A stretch of 64,000 nt of DNA. Source: Moanibacter sp964542645 (GTDB taxonomy: Bacteria; Verrucomicrobiota; Verrucomicrobiia; Opitutales; UBA2987). The position numbers and the translations under genes were made by a program. Numbering within the stretch: the first letter of the stretch is position 1; each line of letters starts with the position of its first letter. The notes beneath the pieces were generated by a model. That model was given only the letters and a program-made list of their open reading frames with translations. It made no database searches and had not been told where the DNA came from. The stretch is taken from the NCBI GenBank assembly GCA_964542645.1, contig CAZIUG010000006.1, positions 56,741 through 120,740 on the forward strand, read 5' to 3'. This document shows, piece after piece, positions 53,119-64,000 of the stretch.

Positions 53119-53129
53119 GATCGTTCAGT

Positions 53130-53468
53130 TTATCCGCTCGCTGAATTCAATCCCAACCGGGAGAGAATTCTTTTTACGAGGACGGTCACCACACCAGCAT
53201 AAAGAGCTACGCTGAGCTGCCCAACAACAGCATCCAGATGAGCACCAATCGCTTGTATGTTATTTAGCACATCCGCTTGCGCGGCAGCGCCAACCGCAAG
53301 GGCAACAACGAGGAAGCTTGTCGCATCCTCAGCGTCGACTGCCATTGCACCATAAATCAAGCCAAGAACAACTAACGCGAGAGGCAATATACCTGCCGAG
53401 TCCACTGTCGCTAAGCCCTGAACGAGTGATATTAGGACGATCAAACCCACTATAATTCTTGTGGCCAT
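53130..53468 (-). CDS. small three-helix membrane protein, function unknown
   Basis: The 112-residue product has three hydrophobic segments: RIIVGLIVLISLVQGLATV, GILPLALVVLGLIYGAMAV and the longer C-terminal span around LSVALYAGVVTVLVKRIL. Between them lies DAEDATSFLVVALAVGAAAQADVLNNI. I do not recognise a named family with certainty. Alanine-rich composition and a small size fit an oligomeric membrane protein. It is alone on its strand, with a strong hairpin right after the stop. Confidence 0.7.
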   Translation of the reverse strand: MATRIIVGLIVLISLVQGLATVDSAGILPLALVVLGLIYGAMAVDAEDATSFLVVALAVGAAAQADVLNNIQAIGAHLDAVVGQLSVALYAGVVTVLVKRILSRLGLNSASG

Positions 53469-53696
53469 TTTCTTATCCTTAACGTTTGTGTATTAGTAGC
53501 CTCCATTCTTTCCCAAAAAAGGACAAGATATGGAGAAGAGGAGATTTGCTACCACGAGCGCAAGATGTTGTAAAGCAATAATTGCATGTCCTTTTATCTA
53601 AACTTCTGAAACATTGTTGAATTAGCATAAAATTAAAGAATTCCCGTTGTCGCTTCCAAGGTCAGGAATCGCCCAATTTGGGAAATACACATTGCA

Positions 53697-54713
53697 ATGA
53701 TTGATCCTTCAAAAGTAATCGAAATTGGGAAAACCGGCGTGTCTGTAACACAACTTGGCTTGGGGGGTGCACCTCTTGCTGGAATGGAACTCCCGAATGG
53801 GATCTATGGTGGAACTCCCTTTAACAAAGCAATCGATCTGATTAGAACTGCCTACGATGTAGGTATTCGATACTTCGATACTGCTCCACTCTACGGAGAG
53901 GGGCGAAGTGAGAACCGGTATGGTGCTGCATTGAAGGACTACCCATTCGAATCCTATACCCTCTCCACCAAGGTCGGTCGGTTACTCATACCCGAAAATC
54001 CTAAGAATACCGAGCTCCTTGTTGATGACGGTATACCGCGATACAAAACTAATCCTGACTATAGCCGCGATGGCATTAGACAATCGCTAGAGGAAAGTTT
54101 AGACCGCCTTGGGTATGAGAAGGTGGACATCCTCTACGTACACGACCATGACTTCACCGGGCAGCTTCCAGAGAGTACATTCACAGAGGCCCTAACCGCC
54201 ATCTCAGAATTGCAATCTGAGGGTGTTGTTAAGGCTATAGGCATGGGCATGAATGAGATTGAAATCACCGGAAGAATGATTGAACGCTTTGACCTGAACA
54301 TCGTCCTCCTTGCCAGTCGCTACACCCTGCTAGACCAGTCTGCCTTATTAAATTTCCTACCCCTTTGTCTTAAACGCGGGGTTCAGCTGGCCATCGGTGC
54401 TCCCTTCAACAGCGGAATTCTTTCGCAAAACATTAGTGATACATCAACTTTCGACTACAAAAAGGCGCCACCTGCGATCCTTGAAAAGGCCCGAAGGATA
54501 AAAAAAGTCTGCGATCGTTACTTAGTCGATCTAAGGGCTGCTGCCCTTCAATTTCCTTTTGCTCATCCCTCTGTCGCTACCATTGTTCCTGGTGCTAAGA
54601 ATGTTGAAGAAGTGTCTCAAAACATTCAATTGCTGCAACAAGACATCCCGTTTGAACTCTGGTCCGACCTCAAGAAAGAAAACCTCCTATCGAATGAGGC
54701 GCCGACCCCGTAG
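53697..54713 (+). CDS. aldo/keto reductase (aldose dehydrogenase type)
   Basis: The 338-residue protein carries the AKR tetrad: D61 and Y66 in FDTAPLYGEG, K92 in STKVGR and H149 in YVHDHD. The N-terminus LGLGGAPLAGM and the QSLEESLDRLGYEKVDILYVHD block place it in the group with D-threo-aldose/L-fucose dehydrogenases and pyridoxal 4-dehydrogenase. The probable substrates are sugars such as fucose. The gene has no close operon partner. Confidence 0.88.
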   Translation: MIDPSKVIEIGKTGVSVTQLGLGGAPLAGMELPNGIYGGTPFNKAIDLIRTAYDVGIRYFDTAPLYGEGRSENRYGAALKDYPFESYTLSTKVGRLLIPENPKNTELLVDDGIPRYKTNPDYSRDGIRQSLEESLDRLGYEKVDILYVHDHDFTGQLPESTFTEALTAISELQSEGVVKAIGMGMNEIEITGRMIERFDLNIVLLASRYTLLDQSALLNFLPLCLKRGVQLAIGAPFNSGILSQNISDTSTFDYKKAPPAILEKARRIKKVCDRYLVDLRAAALQFPFAHPSVATIVPGAKNVEEVSQNIQLLQQDIPFELWSDLKKENLLSNEAPTP

Positions 54714-55165
54714 CAGACCGAAGTAAAAATTCCCTTTCAATTATCGCCTTTCTCCGTTCTGCATATTCTCCTCTTGTTCTCATCTAAGCATGAATTGAGA
54801 ATACCCTAATCCGAGTTAATAGAAAGAGGCTCAGGATGTGCCGGTCATTTCGATCGAAACACTACTCCTCCTTTGAAGACTTTAATTTATTGCTTAGATC
54901 TCTGGATTTAGCCTCAACAAATTGAACGGTAATCCTAACCCCTTGAATCACCTTCCATAAAAACCGGGCAAGACAGACAGTGTCAGTCTTTTAAGAAATA
55001 CAAGGTGGACTCCTGCAGTATCTGGCAAATGAGATGCTTGTTCCAACATTCCTTGCAATCCACGATCTTGATCTCCAGTTTACGAAACAAATAAATCCGC
55101 TATGAGTCCAGAACTCGGATAACCCTCCTTGTCAAAAGAACAAAAATAACCAAATCTCTTCTCGT
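54714..55165. other. gap between aldo/keto reductase and octopine-dehydrogenase-like gene
   Basis: About 450 bases with no protein-like frame on either strand, no tRNA and no strong hairpin that I could find. The stretch is AT-rich and may contain the promoter of the downstream gene. Confidence 0.4.
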
Positions 55166-56260
55166 ATGGGAAACAAACCTGTCACCATCCTGGGAGGCGG
55201 TAACACCGCCTTCTCAATCGCGGCCAAACTCACAATTGAGGGCTTCCATATAACCCTCTGTGAAATCCCGGGCTTTGAAGAAACTCTAGAACCGATTGAA
55301 ACCGACAAAAAGATTCAGCTACTCGGCGCTGCAGGGGAGGGATCCGCAACGATTCATAATGTCACATCAAATGTACAGCAAGCCATTGAGGCATCTGATC
55401 TCATCCTTTTAATCGTTCCAGCCTACGCACATAAACCATTCGCAAAAGCCTGTGCAAGCCACCTGAGTCCAGAACACACTGTAGTCCTTATGCCAGGGAC
55501 TCTTGGGGCCCTAGAATTCTCTCGGATCCTTGTCGAAGCAGGCCGACCCGGCGTTACTTTAGCTGAGGTCGACACAGCACCCTATGTCTGCCGAAAAACA
55601 GCACCGGATACCGCCACTATCTGGGGAATCGTTGAGAGTCTGGGGTTAGGGGTTTTACCAGCAAATAAGACCGAAACCGTTCTCTCTAGACTTGATCCCC
55701 TTTTCCCTGGCATTTACTCTTATCCCGACGTAATGGCCTGCGGACTCGCCGCTATGAACCCAGTCGTTCATCCAGCGGGGGTCTTGCTCAATGCCGGACG
55801 TGTCGAATATTCAAGAGGAGAATTTTGCTTCTATGAGGAAGGGGTTACACCTTCAGTGGCAAAAGTGATCATGGCAATTGACTCCGAACGACGCGCGATC
55901 GCAAAAGCACTGGGCTATAACCTTTCCCCAGTCCATGATGCCTTTCACGAGGCTGGATTTGGACCTAAAGGTGACCTCTGGGCCACCATCAACGGAAGCT
56001 GGATGCTCACTCGGCTTAAAGCGCCGGGAACATTGGAAAGCCGTTGGCTCACCGAAGATATTCCCTACGGCATAGCTGCTTGGAGCTCAGTGGGAAGGCA
56101 ATACCAAGTCGCGACCCCTACCATGAATGCGGTCATCGATATCGGTTCCGTGGTAATGGGATTCGACGCCAGATCGGAAGGGCGGGGTGTCGAAAAATTG
56201 GGGATTGAGAATATGTCGTTACCCGAGTTGAAACAGTTTCTTCAGGAAGGAATAAGTTAA
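55166..56260 (+). CDS. NAD/NADP octopine/nopaline dehydrogenase family protein
   Basis: The 364-residue protein starts with a dinucleotide-binding motif (VTILGGGNTAFSIAAKLTIEG) and has the family middle block with NPVVHPAGVLLNAGRVEYS, in which the His and following residues sit near the active site. The family reductively condenses an amino acid with a 2-oxo acid. Many members lack a known substrate, and this one is far from any opine-use genes. The region up to 56547 holds nothing else that I can support. Confidence 0.85.
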   Translation: MGNKPVTILGGGNTAFSIAAKLTIEGFHITLCEIPGFEETLEPIETDKKIQLLGAAGEGSATIHNVTSNVQQAIEASDLILLIVPAYAHKPFAKACASHLSPEHTVVLMPGTLGALEFSRILVEAGRPGVTLAEVDTAPYVCRKTAPDTATIWGIVESLGLGVLPANKTETVLSRLDPLFPGIYSYPDVMACGLAAMNPVVHPAGVLLNAGRVEYSRGEFCFYEEGVTPSVAKVIMAIDSERRAIAKALGYNLSPVHDAFHEAGFGPKGDLWATINGSWMLTRLKAPGTLESRWLTEDIPYGIAAWSSVGRQYQVATPTMNAVIDIGSVVMGFDARSEGRGVEKLGIENMSLPELKQFLQEGIS

Positions 56261-56547
56261 TTGGGTTCCTGTCATTTTCCGTTCCGATCAGTAGCAAGTA
56301 TAACCCTGAGTAGTCCGGACCCTCGCCGAAAATCCATTATCTGACACTCCATTTTCTCGGCCCTCAATTCCGTTGCCCTTTCTTAATCCGTTGGCACTCC
56401 TTTCCATATCCCCGATCAATCTGCCCTTACTGCTTTGGTTTCGATCTTGGCGCGCCCGTCCATCTATTATTAATCCTTCATTTATGTTTCCAATAGTACG
56501 GCCGAGCATAAACACCCAATTGGTTGAGCTCGTCTAGTATTTTGGCC

Positions 56548-58971
56548 ATGCAGCAGCTCCGGAAACTCAAAATAGCCCTCCTTTGCGGCGGTCCATCGAA
56601 GGAGCGGGGAATTTCACTTAACTCGGCGCGGTCGGTTTGTGATCACCTTCATTCGGAAAACGTCGAAGTCATTCCCTTCTATATTTCCCTCAGGAACCGA
56701 ATCCATCGATGTTCCCGCGCGCAGCTATATTCTAATACACCTGACGATTTCGAGTTTAAGCTTGGAAGCAAAGGCGATTCTCTGAACAAAGTTGTACTTT
56801 CCAGACTTTTGAGGAACATCGATCTAATCTTTCCTGTCGTCCATGGAACAATGGGAGAGGACGGTCAGCTACAACGAATCCTAGAAACAATCGGCCTTCC
56901 CTTTATTGGCTCATCCTCAAAAAGCTGCCGACGATCTTTCGACAAATTTAGAGCCCGAGAATTTCTCCAAAAATGCAACTACTACACAATTCCAACGCTC
57001 CTATTGAAACGATCCGAGGAAAACCACAGGAGGAGACTCCAGGAATTTTTTCGAAATCAGTGTATAAAGAGAGCGGTAGTTAAACCAGCTAATGGGGGAT
57101 CCAGTATTAATGTTTTCTCGGTCTCATCAGTCACCGAATGTCTCGATCGTATCCGGCATATCCTGACGGACAAACGATGCCATCGGATCATCGTGGAACC
57201 CTTTTGTATAGGCACCGAGTTTACCGTCATCATCATCCAGAATTATCAAGGCAAACCCGTAGCTCTTATCCCAAACGAAATCGAAATCGACTACAGTGGG
57301 AACCAAATCTTCGATTATCGACGGAAATATCTACCAACCCAACAAGTAACATATCATTGTCCTCCCCGTTTCCCGCCCGCCACTACAAAAGAAATCCAGG
57401 GCCGCGCGGAGGAACTTTTCTCTCTGTTCGAACTAAATGATTTTGCAAGATTTGATGGATGGCTCCTGCCTGACGGCCAGATTTGGTTTTCCGATATTAA
57501 TCCCATATGCGGGATGGAGCAGAACAGTTTCCTCTTCATGCAAGCAGCGCGAATCGGGCTTAGTCATCGCGAAATACTACAGTACGTTCTCGGAAGTGCT
57601 TGCCAGAGCCAGGGTATTACAGTTCCAAAATTTTGGGCTCCGAAAAAGCAACAGCGGATTCCCGTTGACGTTGTCTTCGGTGGAGATACTTCCGAACGAC
57701 AAGTTTCAGTGATGAGCGGCACTAATGTCTGGCTCAAGCTAATAAACTCACGAACCTACGAACCTCGGCCTTGTTTTCTCGACCAACAAAAGAATGTTTG
57801 GACCCTTCCCTACGCCTATGCCCTCAACCACACTACTGAAGAAATATCCACGCTCTGCCGCCGAGCCCAGACCAATGAAAAATTACTGGGCCCATTTCGA
57901 ACACGATGCCTCAAGAAATTGGGTGCCATAGGAACTCCAACTTCTGAAGAAAATTTTCTCCCCGAAAAATCCCACTTAGCAGATTTCGTGAAAAATTCCC
58001 CCGGTGTCTTTATCGCTCTTCATGGAGGAATGGGAGAAAACGGAACGCTCCAAAGCATACTCGAAAAATCAGGAGTGCCTTTCAGCGGATGCCCTGCCGA
58101 AGCATCACGACTTTGCATGGACAAAGTCAAAACGGCGAGAGCTCTTGAGCCCCTTCATTCAAAGGGAATCTCCACAGCCTTAAAAATGAATGTCCAGATT
58201 CAACGGATCGCAGATTTGGATGCTCGTGACTATCAGAATCTCTGGCAAGACCTCAAGGAACAGCTCCAAAGTGAAACTCTGATAGCTAAACCGATCGGCG
58301 ATGGGTGTTCTGCAGGAATCGCACGTCTCTTCACATCAGATGACCTCAAAGGCTATTGCAAATATGCTCTTCAAGGAGCGCCTTTCATACCAAATGAAAC
58401 CCTCCAAGGACAAACCGGTGTGATCGAAATGCCGACCCGTCGAATGCAATCAATTCTTTTCGAAGAATTCATCGAGACTGATCGAATCGAAATCATAAGG
58501 GATCGGCTTCACTGGAAAACAAGGACCGGCTGGGTCGAGACCACAGTCGGCGTACTGCAAACCAATGAACGCCTGCATGCCTTCTCCCCAAGCCTCATTG
58601 TAGCCGAAGGCAACGTCCTCAGCCTGGAAGAGAAGTTTCAAGGAGGCACCGGTATCAACATTACCCCGCCGCCAACCTCCCACGTCTCCCACTTCGCCAT
58701 TCGCAGGGCAAAAGCGCGGATAGAACAAGTAGCCTCCGTCTTAGGGATTCGCGGTTTCGCCCGGATCGACGCATTCATGAATGTCGAGACCGGAAAACTT
58801 ATTATTATCGAAGCTAACACCGTGCCGGGTTTAACTCCATCCACTGTACTCTTCCAACAAGCATTAGCCGAAAGCCCAGCCCTCTATCCGGTTGATTTTC
58901 TAAATAAGATTCTCGACGGCTCGCTAAAGAGGGTGTCCAGACCCTCCCTAAAATCGGGGTTTAATCACTAA
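56548..58971 (+). CDS. tandem D-alanine--D-alanine ligase (two Ddl-like ATP-grasp units)
   Basis: The 807-residue product from ATG 56548 has two Ddl-type units. Unit 1 has LLCGGPSKERGISLNSA, HGTMGEDGQLQRILETIGLPF, VVKPANGGSS and ends in FSDINPICGMEQNSF. Unit 2 has VFGGDTSERQVSVMSG, HGGMGENGTLQSILEKSGVPF, AKPIGDGCSAG and IIIEANTVPGLTPSTV. Unit 2 keeps the canonical ENTxPGLT-like end, while unit 1 has diverged there, so unit 1 may be regulatory or altered. Ddl makes D-Ala-D-Ala for peptidoglycan. TTG 56524 is a longer start. Confidence 0.85.
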   Translation: MQQLRKLKIALLCGGPSKERGISLNSARSVCDHLHSENVEVIPFYISLRNRIHRCSRAQLYSNTPDDFEFKLGSKGDSLNKVVLSRLLRNIDLIFPVVHGTMGEDGQLQRILETIGLPFIGSSSKSCRRSFDKFRAREFLQKCNYYTIPTLLLKRSEENHRRRLQEFFRNQCIKRAVVKPANGGSSINVFSVSSVTECLDRIRHILTDKRCHRIIVEPFCIGTEFTVIIIQNYQGKPVALIPNEIEIDYSGNQIFDYRRKYLPTQQVTYHCPPRFPPATTKEIQGRAEELFSLFELNDFARFDGWLLPDGQIWFSDINPICGMEQNSFLFMQAARIGLSHREILQYVLGSACQSQGITVPKFWAPKKQQRIPVDVVFGGDTSERQVSVMSGTNVWLKLINSRTYEPRPCFLDQQKNVWTLPYAYALNHTTEEISTLCRRAQTNEKLLGPFRTRCLKKLGAIGTPTSEENFLPEKSHLADFVKNSPGVFIALHGGMGENGTLQSILEKSGVPFSGCPAEASRLCMDKVKTARALEPLHSKGISTALKMNVQIQRIADLDARDYQNLWQDLKEQLQSETLIAKPIGDGCSAGIARLFTSDDLKGYCKYALQGAPFIPNETLQGQTGVIEMPTRRMQSILFEEFIETDRIEIIRDRLHWKTRTGWVETTVGVLQTNERLHAFSPSLIVAEGNVLSLEEKFQGGTGINITPPPTSHVSHFAIRRAKARIEQVASVLGIRGFARIDAFMNVETGKLIIIEANTVPGLTPSTVLFQQALAESPALYPVDFLNKILDGSLKRVSRPSLKSGFNH

Positions 58972-59084
58972 GATTACAGCTGCCCTACTATAATCTTTTA
59001 AGAAAATCTAGGAGTTTCCCTACCGGAAAACAGTTTGTAATTCGATTTTATCGATTCTGCGGGGTTTGATAACGCAAAAGCAAC

Positions 59085-59118
59085 CATGCTATGTTCCCCC
59101 TATCGAGAACATAGCATG
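59085..59118. repeat. 12-bp perfect inverted repeat
   Basis: CATGCTATGTTC (59085..59096) and GAACATAGCATG (59107..59118) flank a ten-base loop, between the ligase gene and the rRNA terminator. No T run follows on either strand. It could be a transcript-end structure of the ligase gene or a protein-binding site. Confidence 0.8.
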
Positions 59119-59135
59119 AAATCGGTGCATTAATT

Positions 59136-59170
59136 AAAAAACCCTCCGTCTCCCGAAGGCGACGGAGGGC
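59136..59170 (-). terminator. rho-independent terminator of the rRNA operon
   Basis: On the minus strand CCCTCCGTC pairs with GACGGAGGG around a CG-rich loop containing CTTCGG, and a run of six T follows directly. It lies about 10 bases after the 5S gene end, as expected for an operon terminator. Confidence 0.93.
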
Positions 59171-59177
59171 CAAAAGA

Positions 59178-59294
59178 TCCTGGCAATAACCTACTCTCGC
59201 ACGACAACTGGGCCGCACTACCATCGGCGATTGAGGGCTTAACGAGCGTGTTCGGAATGGGAACGTGTGTTTCCCCTCATCTATACTCACCAGA
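59178..59294 (-). rRNA. rrf: 5S ribosomal RNA
   Basis: The minus strand reads TCTGGTGAGTATAG at the 5' end, CACACGTTCCCATTCCGAACACG in the conserved loop region (in two parts) and TATTGCCAGGA at the 3' end. The ends pair (CTGGTGA with TTGCCAG). The length of about 117 bases is normal. It is the last gene of the operon. Confidence 0.93.
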
Positions 59295-59450
59295 ATTTAG
59301 ATTTGAAAATCACTTAACCCATTACTTCCCTTCATTATGGGACTTGAGATACTCAAATCTAAATTCCGACTAAAAATCTCAACGGGCAGACACAATCTAA
59401 CCAACGTGATTTCGATCTCTAGTGAAACTCATTCGAATAAAATAATTTAA

Positions 59451-59474
59451 GCGGGTAAATTAAGCACCTGTTGA
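59451..59474 (-). other. 3' arm of pre-23S processing stem
   Basis: This segment pairs with 62489..62512 over 24 bases with two G-U positions. Together with a shorter inner helix at the 23S ends it forms the long stem that RNase III cuts to release pre-23S RNA. Confidence 0.8.
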
Positions 59475-59493
59475 GACGGCACTAAATTTGATG

Positions 59494-62447
<2,954 letters not shown>

Positions 62448-62488
62448 ACAAATTTAACGCCGCACACCCCCCTCTAAAGGAGGGCGAT

Positions 62489-62512
62489 TCAACAGGCGCT
62501 TAACTTACCCGC
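62489..62512 (-). other. 5' arm of pre-23S processing stem
   Basis: Partner of 59451..59474. It lies about 40 bases upstream of the mature 23S 5' end on the minus strand, between the boxA-like site and the 23S gene. Confidence 0.8.
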
Positions 62513-62526
62513 TCAAAAATCTTAAC

Positions 62527-62536
62527 TGTCAAAGAA
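62527..62536 (-). promoter_or_regulatory. boxA-like antitermination site before 23S
   Basis: The minus strand reads TTCTTTGACA, close to the boxA core TGCTCTTTAACA, in the spacer between tRNA-Ile and 23S. Spacer boxA copies help RNA polymerase read through the 23S gene with Nus factors. No boxB stem was identified. Confidence 0.45.
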
Positions 62537-62593
62537 CTGAAGAAAAAAGATGAGAGATGATTATTCCGAAATAATCAACCATTAATATTACCA

Positions 62594-62667
62594 TGGGCCC
62601 AGGTGGACTTGAACCACCGACCCCGCGCTTATCAAGCGCGTGCTCTAACCAACTGAGCTATGGGCCC
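62594..62667 (-). tRNA. tRNA-Ile (GAT)
   Basis: The minus strand folds as a tRNA of 74 bases: acceptor GGGCCCA/TGGGCCC, D-arm with AGCTCAGTTGGTTAGAGC, anticodon loop TTGATAA (anticodon GAT) and T-loop GTTCAAGTC. The discriminator is A; the 3' CCA is not encoded. It is the second tRNA of the 16S-23S spacer. Confidence 0.97.
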
Positions 62668-62720
62668 CAGAAAAAATCGCAGCGCGATTTTACTAAAACC
62701 CCGACTGAGGTCGAGATTTC

Positions 62721-62793
62721 TGGAGCCGATCGGATTCGAACCGACGACCTCCTGCGTGCAAGGCAGGCGCTCTTCCAACTGAGCTACGACCCC
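62721..62793 (-). tRNA. tRNA-Ala (TGC)
   Basis: A 73-base tRNA on the minus strand: acceptor GGGGTCG pairs with CGGCTCC (two wobble pairs), D-arm AGCTCAGTTGGAAGAGC, anticodon loop CTTGCAC (anticodon TGC), T-loop GTTCGAATC. CCA is not encoded. It lies closest to 16S, so the order is 16S-Ala-Ile-23S. Confidence 0.97.

Positions 62794-64000
<1,207 letters not shown>

Noticed and set aside
52657..53129. tmRNA or SRP RNA in the gene-free stretch
   Set aside because: Neither the tmRNA tRNA-like ends nor the SRP GGAA/GGAG tetraloop region could be found on either strand.
55166..56260. An opine-catabolism or plant-tumour locus
   Set aside because: Only the dehydrogenase family match exists; there are no transport or opine-use genes, and the family is broad.
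56288..56515. 75-codon minus-strand frame upstream of the tandem ligase
   Set aside because: No family features or ribosome-binding site, and composition is unlike the neighbouring genes.

Overview
The window looks like chromosomal core sequence from a Gram-negative member of the PVC superphylum, most likely Verrucomicrobiota (Opitutae-like). The support is a small basic protein of the PVC signature type (34461..34619), lipid A and lipoprotein-export genes (lpxB, LolCDE-type transporter, an LpxL-like acyltransferase, an MsbA-like exporter), an aerobic heme pathway and moderate GC. I could not run a 16S search, so the class is inference. No CRISPR array, prophage, insertion sequence or integrase was seen.

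Layout from left to right. 1..1835: the N-terminal part of a 2-hydroxyacid dehydrogenase and recR, both minus. 2242..9140: a plus-strand heme cluster hemF-hemE-hemG-hemH-ccsA/hemX-hemA. 9410..15225: a minus-strand envelope block, lysS, LolC/E-type permease, lolD, Gfo/Idh/MocA oxidoreductase, lpxB. 15462..22850: hspQ, a DUF456 membrane protein, a cupin, an orphan DNA methyltransferase, lipA, and a plus-strand trio (metallo-beta-lactamase fold protein, 3-hydroxyisobutyrate-dehydrogenase-like enzyme, DUF1015). 23044..23463: a minus-strand pair for type B ribosomal proteins L36 and L31. 23641..32151: yqgE followed by an eleven-kilobase-scale Mrp/Mbh-like cation/proton antiporter cluster with a split MrpA and three MrpD-like subunits.

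32328..39461: rhomboid protease, smpB, rpoZ, cutA, the PVC small basic protein, ftsH, tilS, serS. 39691..45621: a plus-strand cluster with an acyltransferase-glycosyltransferase fusion, an MsbA-like ABC exporter, an MFS transporter, a HAD hydrolase and a DciA-like protein. 45934..48614: rpsO-pnp with candidate RNA structures in front of both genes. 48811..52656: an exported three-repeat protein, an ATP-grasp-like protein and prfB with its programmed +1 frameshift. 52657..53129 is a gene-free stretch with several strong inverted repeats. 53130..58971: a small membrane protein, an aldo/keto reductase, an octopine-dehydrogenase-family enzyme and a tandem D-Ala-D-Ala ligase. 59136..64000: a minus-strand rRNA operon, 16S (3' part only)-tRNA-Ala-tRNA-Ile-23S-5S-terminator.

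Functionally, the window combines tetrapyrrole synthesis, outer-membrane biogenesis, ion homeostasis and translation quality control. The least explained items are a second exact copy of the prfB frameshift motif in the prfB leader, the structured gene-free stretch beside it, the enlarged Mrp/Mbh-like cluster, and several fusion or repeat proteins.
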